Source: Deinococcus marmoris
Lineage (GTDB): Bacteria; Deinococcota; Deinococci; Deinococcales; Deinococcaceae
DNA: 64,000 bases
Assembly (NCBI RefSeq): GCF_001949125.1
Contig: NZ_MSTI01000057.1
Span: forward strand, 1 to 64,000
Direction: 5' to 3'
The position numbers and the translations under genes were made by a program. The first letter of the stretch is position 1. Every line of letters begins with the position of its first letter. Positions 58,575 to 64,000 of the stretch are shown here, piece by piece. The notes beneath the pieces are model-generated. The model was not told the DNA's origin. It was given only the letters and a program-made list of their open reading frames with translations, and did not search any database.

Positions 58575-58619
58575 AGTTGAGACACTCAGTGGTCATTTTT
58601 TAGCCCATAGATCGTGTGT

Positions 58620-58625
58620 TAAATT
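58620..58625 (+). promoter_or_regulatory. Leaderless -10 box (TAAATT) for the toxin-antitoxin pair
   Basis: It lies 6 nt before the antitoxin ATG at 58632. Confidence 0.5.
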
Positions 58626-58631
58626 CTGAAC

Positions 58632-58883
58632 ATGACTCAGGCACATCGTAAACACGTCGTTTTTCCACCCGACACCCTGCGATTTCTGGAGGACTATCAG
58701 CGCAAGCACCAGCTTCCCTCCTTCAGCGCCACCATTGAAGCTGCCGCACTGGCCTTGCAGCACCAGGAGTTGCGTCAGGCATACGCGCAGTACGCCCAGG
58801 ACTTTGCTCAGGACGCTCAGGCCCAGGCAGAGGCTGAAGAGTGGCTGGATTTCCCGATGGAAGCCCCGCAGGATCAGGAGTGA
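58632..58883 (+). CDS. Antitoxin of a MazEF-type pair
   Basis: An 83-residue protein. The N-terminal part (HRKHVVFPPDTLRFLEDYQRKHQLPSFSATIEAAALALQ) fits a ribbon-helix-helix DNA-binding domain; the C-terminal part is acidic and Gln/Ala-rich, as in antitoxins that wrap their toxin. It ends in a GTGA overlap with the toxin gene. It should repress its own promoter, as in this class. Confidence 0.8.
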   Translation: MTQAHRKHVVFPPDTLRFLEDYQRKHQLPSFSATIEAAALALQHQELRQAYAQYAQDFAQDAQAQAEAEEWLDFPMEAPQDQE

Positions 58884-59215
58884 GGCGCGGCGACCTGTAT
58901 CTGGTCAACTTTGAACCCAGTACACCCGGAGAACCTGCCCGCACCCGGCCCGCCGTGATTCTGACCAACAACATTGCCAACGAGACGCTGCCGCATCTGG
59001 TGGTGGCCCCCGTCACCAGCAATGTCAGCCGAGAATATCCCTTTGATGTTCCGCTCCCTGCTGGAAGTTGCGGGCTGACCGAGAGCAGCCGCGTGCAACT
59101 GAACTACATCCGGGGTCTGAACCGCAGCCGGATCGGGCGCTACCTGGGAAGCCTGACCACCGCGCAGATAAGCGAACTGGACGGCAAATTAAGGGTCCAT
59201 CTGGGGCTGAGCTGA
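58880..59215 (+). CDS. MazF/PemK-type toxin (mRNA interferase)
   Basis: A 111-residue ribonuclease toxin. The family pattern is RRGDLYLVNFEPSTPGEPARTRPAVILTNN at the N-terminus (positions 2-31, with the catalytic Arg and the conserved RPAVIL), then VVAPVTSN and the Thr-Ser region SRVQLNYIRGLNRSRIG. It starts at GTG overlapping the antitoxin stop by 4 bp. The cleavage site is not predictable. Confidence 0.92.
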   Translation: MRRGDLYLVNFEPSTPGEPARTRPAVILTNNIANETLPHLVVAPVTSNVSREYPFDVPLPAGSCGLTESSRVQLNYIRGLNRSRIGRYLGSLTTAQISELDGKLRVHLGLS

Positions 59216-59284
59216 GGCAGTTGCTGGCCGTCACTCCACCCGTTCTCAGATACAGGCAGGCGACGTGTAGTCAGGCAAGCTCAC

Positions 59285-59290
59285 TACAAT
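59285..59290 (+). promoter_or_regulatory. Leaderless -10 box (TACAAT)
   Basis: It lies 7 nt before the ATG at 59298. Confidence 0.6.
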
Positions 59291-59297
59291 TCCCACT

Positions 59298-60110
59298 ATG
59301 AAAACCGTGGCCGAGACGCTGACCGCACACCGTTCCATCCGGCAGTTCAAACCCGATGAAATTCCTCAGAATGTCATTGACGAGGTGCTGCAAGAGGCCA
59401 TCATGGGCACATCCTCGTCGGGCAACCTCAACAGTTTCTCGGTGATCTTGACCCGTGACCCGGTGCGAAAACGGCGGCTGTACGAATTGCACAGCGAACA
59501 GGACTTTGTTCTTCAGGCCCCGCTGGTCATCACCTTCTGCGCCGACTGGCACCGCACGCGGCAGTGGCTAAAGCTACGCGGGGCACGGGACAACTTCAAC
59601 AACTTCCTGGGCTATCAGGTGGCCGCCAACGAGGCGATGCTGATCTCGCAGAGCGTGACGCTGGGCTTTGAGGCGCGGGGTTACGGCCTCTGCTACATGG
59701 GGACCACATTGCAGGCCATGCAGGAGATTGCCGACTACCTGAACCTCCCCGAAACCTGCCTGCCCATCACCACCATCGCTGTGGGGGTTCCCGACGAGCA
59801 GCCAGAACGGCGTGAGCGCCTGCCGATGCGGGCCTATATCCACGACGAAACGTACCAGGAGGCCAGCACGTCCAAACTGGAGGAGCTGTATCAGGCGCGC
59901 GAGATCAGCGGCTGGCAGCGGTACATGTCCATGCCGCATCTGAAGGCCATGTGCGAGGAGGGCAGCATTACCTCGCTGGCGCAGATGTACACCAGTCCCT
60001 ACAAATATGACCCGGACGCCTACGCAGCCACGTCACTGCGGGTGCTGGAGGCGCTCAGGGGGCGGGGATTTCTGCCCGGTGGGTTGGAGGTTGGGCAGGA
60101 TGAGCAATGA
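59298..60110 (+). CDS. NfsA/NADPH-dependent nitroreductase family protein
   Basis: A 270-residue FMN oxidoreductase. It opens with the FMN-binding HRSIRQFKPDEIP, then MGTSSSGNLNSFSVIL, and later GLCYMGTTL and VGVPDEQPERRERLP, the NfsA-like pattern. It probably reduces nitro compounds, quinones or flavins with NADPH. It is close to the end of the toxin gene but has its own promoter. A short AGGTCAG/CTGACCT hairpin follows at 60111-60138. Confidence 0.92.
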   Translation: MKTVAETLTAHRSIRQFKPDEIPQNVIDEVLQEAIMGTSSSGNLNSFSVILTRDPVRKRRLYELHSEQDFVLQAPLVITFCADWHRTRQWLKLRGARDNFNNFLGYQVAANEAMLISQSVTLGFEARGYGLCYMGTTLQAMQEIADYLNLPETCLPITTIAVGVPDEQPERRERLPMRAYIHDETYQEASTSKLEELYQAREISGWQRYMSMPHLKAMCEEGSITSLAQMYTSPYKYDPDAYAATSLRVLEALRGRGFLPGGLEVGQDEQ

Positions 60111-60138
60111 AGGTCAGGCGTTGCGCTCGCGCTGACCT
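60111..60138 (+). terminator. Hairpin after the nitroreductase gene
   Basis: Arms AGGTCAG and CTGACCT (extended by GCG/CGC with a bulge) start directly after the stop codon; no U-run, so a weak candidate. Confidence 0.4.
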
Positions 60139-60259
60139 GACTACCACTCAAAACTTCTGACCTGAAACAAAAAGTCTGCTCCCATAGGTTTTTTCTACGA
60201 TGAAGCCCCTTTCCCAAAATCGACCTCCGTTTGAGAAGTGGTTAGCGTCATAGCTGTAC

Positions 60260-60943
60260 TCACTTGATGTGTAAAACGTCTTTAACGCCGTTCATGCCGA
60301 TCAACTCAATATCGCTCCGACGACTCAACTCCCAGTCATCACGCTTGAGACGCCAGCGATTCAACACGGCTGGCTCGCCCCGCCGCGTGGCCCAGTTGCT
60401 CCCGTTCGGTTGGTAGCCCATGCTCTCGGACACACGGTTAGATGGCAGATTGTCAAAAAAAGCCTCACTGGCCGCTTCAGCCGCCCCAAATCCTTCAAAA
60501 GCAAGGTGCAGGATAGCGGCACGCATCTCACGTCCCAGACCTTGTTGCCGGGCGCTCGGAGCCAGCCATGAAAAGCTGGTGACTGTCTGGCAAGTGTCGA
60601 AATCCACGCCGATCAAGTCCTGCATTCCCACGGCCTGCTCGCCCAGCATGACCACAAAGTACAGACGCCAGAAATCGGGGCGAACGTTGCCCCGCCCCCG
60701 CCAGATGGACTGAAGCCACTTCCTCTCGCGTATTGGATTGTCTTCATACAAAGACATGGGATCATCGAATGGGTAAGGTGGTTGCGCGCCCACACCGTCA
60801 CGAACAATGGGAAGAAGCTGGGCCAGCAGTTCGTCCGTTGCTCCGTGAAGCGCCAGCTTGGGCGTGATGATTTTAAGGCTCAGTGGCGGATAGAGATCGG
60901 TGGACACTACCGTAAGAGAACACGGTTGACCCAGAGAATCCAT
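60260..60943 (-). CDS. GNAT-family N-acetyltransferase
   Basis: A 227-residue acetyltransferase of the RimJ/RimL-like kind. The CoA-binding motif is SARQQGLGREMRAAILHLAF, about residues 140-159, and EAFFDNLPSNRVSESMGYQPNG follows. The ATG at 60943 is used; a TTG two codons upstream is possible. Flanked by fairly AT-rich non-coding DNA on both sides. The substrate is unknown. Confidence 0.82.
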   Translation of the reverse strand: MDSLGQPCSLTVVSTDLYPPLSLKIITPKLALHGATDELLAQLLPIVRDGVGAQPPYPFDDPMSLYEDNPIRERKWLQSIWRGRGNVRPDFWRLYFVVMLGEQAVGMQDLIGVDFDTCQTVTSFSWLAPSARQQGLGREMRAAILHLAFEGFGAAEAASEAFFDNLPSNRVSESMGYQPNGSNWATRRGEPAVLNRWRLKRDDWELSRRSDIELIGMNGVKDVLHIK

Positions 60944-61170
60944 ATGCAAAACGGCTGATCAGGAATCGGCCCAGAGTTCGCGCAGAAACTTGCGCTAAGA
61001 AATTTCTCCTGCTGCAATTCCCCTTCCAGGCGCGAGTCTGCTCTCTTCTTTCCGTTCGTTAGTCGTCTGGCCGTTCCTCGTTTTGAAGGGTAGCCAGCGC
61101 GCTGACCTATGATCCTGCAAAAGCATCAATACAAGTAACTAAATTGAACATCTCTCGGGCCTGCTTAGCC
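60944..61170. other. Intergenic region
   Basis: About 227 bp, AT-rich, between a GNAT gene and the histidine kinase 3' end. I see no gene or strong hairpin. Confidence 0.4.
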
Positions 61171-64000
61171 CTATCCCGGCAAACTGAACCTCAACACCGT
61201 TCCCTGCCCCGGCCCACTGTCCACGTTCAATTCTCCCCCGGCCAGGGCAACGCGCTCGCGCAGGCCCGTGAGGCCCAAATGCCCGGCCTGGGCGCGGGCC
61301 TCGGCCTGCTGGGGCGTGAAGCCCTGGCCGTCGTCGCTGATGACCACGTTCACGCCATCCTCCTCAAAAATGACGCGGATGGCGGCGCTGCCCGCCCCGG
61401 CGTGCTTGTCCACGTTGTTCAGCGCCTCCTGCGCCAGCCGGAAGATAGTAAGCTCGGTGGCCGCGTTCAGGCGGCGGTCATGGCCGCCGACTTCCAGACG
61501 GGTGGGCGTCTGGGCCTGCCCCGCCAGCCATTCCAGCGCGGGCAACAGCCCCAGATCGTCCAGCACGCTGGGGCGCAGGTTGCGGGCAAAGCGGCGCACG
61601 CTGTCCAGCGCGGCGTTCAGATCGGCCAGAATATCGTCGGCGCGTTCGCGCTGCTCGCCGCTCAACTCGCGTGCCAGCCGGGCCACGCGGCGGCCAGAGG
61701 CGGTCAGCACCTGCGCGGTATCGTCGTGCAGCTCGCGGCTGATGCGTTTGCGCTCCTCCTCCTGCGCCTGGGTGAACAGGGAGAGGTAGGTTCTCAATTC
61801 GCTCTGGCGGGAGGTGGCGGCCTCCAGCGCCTGCCCGCGCCGGGTGATCTCGTCGGCCAGGGTCTGGAGTTCGGACAGGTCACGGGCGACGAGCAGCACG
61901 CCGGAATGGGTTTCACCGGGGCCAGCCTCCACCGCACTCAGGCGGACTTCCAGGCGGTACGGGCCAATCTGAATCTCGGCGCGGCCCCCCGAAAGGCGGG
62001 TGCGGGCAGCGTCCCAGGCGGCACGCAGGGCGTTACGGGTGGCCGGGGTAGGCAAGGAGAGCAACCTCTCTCCCACCAGCGGCCCGGTCAGCGGTTCCAG
62101 CAACCGGGAGGCGGCGGGGTTGGCGTAGGTCACGGTCCCGCCCGCATCCGCGCTGAGGATCAGGTCATGTGCGCCCTCGGCCAGTTGGCGGTAACGGGCT
62201 TCCTCACGCTCCAGGGCAGACAGCAGCCGCACACGGATCAGCGTCTGGGCCATCTGATCGGCCACGCTGCGGGCCAGTTGCAGAACGTGATCGCCGGGAG
62301 CTTCCGGGCCGGGATCGTCGGCGTACAGAAAGCCCAGCGGGTGGGCCTCGTCGCCCAGCGGAACGATCAGCCCGCTACCCGCCACGGGCAGACACGCGCG
62401 GCGGGGCAGGGGGCGGGGGCCACGTCCCAGTTGGGCTTTCAACGAGGCCAGTTCTTCCGGTGTGGGCGGATACAGGTTGAACGTGGCGCAACGCAGCACC
62501 TCGCCCGCATCGTCGGTCAGGGCGATCAGACCGCGTCCGGCGTTCAGGGCCAGGGTGGTCAGGCGCACGGCCCCGGCCAGCGCGGCGTCGTCCTGACTCT
62601 CGCCCAGCACGCGGCCCACGTTCAGCAGCACGGCGGCCTCGCGTTCGCGGCGCAGTTCTTCCTCGTACAGGCGGGCATTTTCCACGGCCAGGGATGCCTG
62701 CGCGGCGAAGACCCCAGCCAGCGCCAGATCGTCGTCGTCCAGTGGCAATGGGGCCTCCCAGTACAGCGTCAGGGTGCCAAAAACCCCGGCGCGGGTGATC
62801 AGCGGCAGGCCCAGCACGCCCTTGTACGGGTAGCGGTTCTGGGCCAGCAACTGGCGGGTATAGCGGCTGCCACCGCCGGAATTGGCGTTCGCCAGATCGT
62901 GCGCGGCCACCGGTTCGCGTCGCTGGGCCGCCCGTCCGGTCACGCCCGCACCCATCTTGGCGCGCACCCGCAACACGTATTCGCTGGGCAGGCCCACGGC
63001 GCTGCGGATGCTCAGGGTGCGCCCGTCCGGCTGTGCCTCGTAGATGGCGGCGGCGTCGGCGCGGAACAGGGACATGGCCCGCTCCATCACGCGTGCGAGG
63101 GTGTCTCCCAAGTGCAAACTGCCCGCCAGCGCCGCCCCGGCCTCGCGCAGCGCCTCGGCGGCCTCGCGTTTGCGGGTTTCTATGCCGTAGAGGCGGGCGT
63201 TGTCAATCGCCAGAGATGCCTGCTCGGCCAGCGCCAGCACCAGGCGCGCGTCATCGTCGGTGGCGGTTGCGCCGGGTCTGCGGCTGTCCACGTACAGCAC
63301 GCCCAGCGGCTGCCCACGCGCACTCAGGGGAGCGATCACCGCCGCTTCGGGGTTCAATTCCAGGAGGCCCTGGGCCATCGGTGAATCGGCGTCCCTGGCG
63401 CGTTCAAAGCGGATCGCCTCGCCCCGGCGGATCAGCGTTTCCAGGCTGACCGGGCCGACACCAATGCCCCCGGTGAACGTCTCGTCAAAGCCGTGCGAGA
63501 ACACGTCGCCCGTTCTGGCCCCACCCTCGCCAAATTCGTTGAACAGGGCCACGAAGGCGCGAGAAAAACCCAGCGCCTGGGCCGCGCTCTGGGCCGTGCG
63601 GGTCAGCACCTCGGCCAGATCCAGACTGCCCGCCAGACGGCGCACCAGGGCTTCCACCGTTTCGGCCACGCGCCCACGTCCGCGCCGGGCCTCGCGCGCT
63701 TGCACGCCTTCCAGCGCCAGCGTCAGCAGCGGCACCAGCGCCGAGAGTTCCGCCACGCCTTCCGAACTGGCTCCCACAAATTCCAGCACACCCCCACCCT
63801 GGGAGAAACTGCCAAAGGGCAGGCAGACCAGCATGCCTTCTTCTAGCAGGCTGCCATCATCCATCGCCCGCCGGGCCAGCGCACCGTCGCTGAGGCCCAG
63901 GCCGCGTCCCTCCTGCGCCAGGGGTTCCAGGCGTCCGGCCCCCTCGGCCACCCAGACCTGAACGCCGTGCGCCGCCGTGACCTGACAGGCGCACTCCGCC
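61171..64000 (-). CDS. Multi-GAF sensor histidine kinase (NarL/HisKA_3 class), 5' end outside the window
   Basis: At least 940 residues; the frame runs open past the right edge, so the N-terminus is missing. A GAF tail, then two or three more GAF repeats (recognisable by [12 protein letters not shown]...[17 protein letters not shown] and [11 protein letters not shown]...[15 protein letters not shown]), a PAS domain, then HisKA_3 with the phospho-His in [13 protein letters not shown]. The ATPase has [15 protein letters not shown] and ISDDGQGF, ending [19 protein letters not shown]. It is a cytosolic sensor without membrane helices; the partner regulator would lie elsewhere. Confidence 0.93.
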   Translation of the reverse strand, partial: AECACQVTAAHGVQVWVAEGAGRLEPLAQEGRGLGLSDGALARRAMDDGSLLEEGMLVCLPFGSFSQGGGVLEFVGASSEGVAELSALVPLLTLALEGVQAREARRGRGRVAETVEALVRRLAGSLDLAEVLTRTAQSAAQALGFSRAFVALFNEFGEGGARTGDVFSHGFDETFTGGIGVGPVSLETLIRRGEAIRFERARDADSPMAQGLLELNPEAAVIAPLSARGQPLGVLYVDSRRPGATATDDDARLVLALAEQASLAIDNARLYGIETRKREAAEALREAGAALAGSLHLGDTLARVMERAMSLFRADAAAIYEAQPDGRTLSIRSAVGLPSEYVLRVRAKMGAGVTGRAAQRREPVAAHDLANANSGGGSRYTRQLLAQNRYPYKGVLGLPLITRAGVFGTLTLYWEAPLPLDDDDLALAGVFAAQASLAVENARLYEEELRREREAAVLLNVGRVLGESQDDAALAGAVRLTTLALNAGRGLIALTDDAGEVLRCATFNLYPPTPEELASLKAQLGRGPRPLPRRACLPVAGSGLIVPLGDEAHPLGFLYADDPGPEAPGDHVLQLARSVADQMAQTLIRVRLLSALEREEARYRQLAEGAHDLILSADAGGTVTYANPAASRLLEPLTGPLVGERLLSLPTPATRNALRAAWDAARTRLSGGRAEIQIGPYRLEVRLSAVEAGPGETHSGVLLVARDLSELQTLADEITRRGQALEAATSRQSELRTYLSLFTQAQEEERKRISRELHDDTAQVLTASGRRVARLARELSGEQRERADDILADLNAALDSVRRFARNLRPSVLDDLGLLPALEWLAGQAQTPTRLEVGGHDRRLNAATELTIFRLAQEALNNVDKHAGAGSAAIRVIFEEDGVNVVISDDGQGFTPQQAEARAQAGHLGLTGLRERVALAGGELNVDSGPGQGTVLRFSLPG

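Noticed and set aside
61144..63384. A 746-codon open frame antisense to the histidine kinase
   Set aside because: Same GC-rich shadow effect. The translation is Gly/Gln-rich and repetitive, and the sense frame has GAF, PAS and kinase motifs.

Overview
The window looks like chromosomal DNA from a Deinococcus-type bacterium (Deinococcota). It is GC-rich. It encodes an SLH-domain outer-envelope protein with a C-terminal beta-barrel, paired Tat-exported ferritin-like proteins, a RecJ nuclease, several small acidic hydrophilic proteins, and many promoters in which a TANNNT -10 box lies 5 to 7 nt before an ATG or GTG (the leaderless arrangement common in this phylum). I see no rRNA, prophage, IS element or CRISPR array. 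Genus is inferred from gene content; no species is assigned.

Layout. 0.1-2.2 kb: tatA followed by two tandem ferritin-like Tat substrates. 2.4-9.1 kb: an RluD-like pseudouridine synthase, an ActP-like symporter with its DUF4212 partner, acetyl-CoA synthetase and a 2H phosphoesterase, suggesting acetate uptake and activation. 9.1-18 kb: an SDR enzyme, S66 peptidase, recJ with a LapA-domain protein, the SLH/collagen-like/beta-barrel protein, enoyl-CoA hydratase and an HD phosphohydrolase. 18-25 kb: greA; a minus-strand run of prfA, Nudix hydrolase and Dph6-like enzyme; hom; a DUF4384 protein; tRNA-Gln; dcd. 25-33 kb: a TRAP transporter whose membrane genes and binding protein converge, a thioesterase and thiolase sharing a 35-bp divergent promoter, DUF952, ankyrin and hydrophilic proteins.

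33-41 kb is a nitrate assimilation cluster: Rieske protein, narK-type transporter and nitrate reductase on the minus strand, with nirB, nirD and a HemD-like gene on the plus strand, around a control region carrying a GATCAAATTTGATC palindrome. 41-50 kb: DUF72, a response regulator, hisF-hisIE, a collagen-like lipoprotein, folate and phosphatase genes, a CPDC redoxin and infC (no rpmI/rplT beside it). 50-61 kb: glycogen debranching enzyme, an NrtR-like regulator, a polysaccharide deacetylase plus MFS pair, two glycosyltransferases, an apparently catalytically dead deacetylase-like protein, a MazE/MazF pair and a nitroreductase. The right edge cuts a large multi-GAF histidine kinase.

Points most worth a second look: a dispersed intergenic repeat (four copies, three conserved hairpins); the SLH-coiled coil-collagen-barrel fusion and a second collagen-like lipoprotein; leaderless promoters that correct the starts of the pseudouridine synthase and dcd; a perfect 32-bp palindrome with a 22-bp tandem repeat behind hom; and the deacetylase-like pseudoenzyme.
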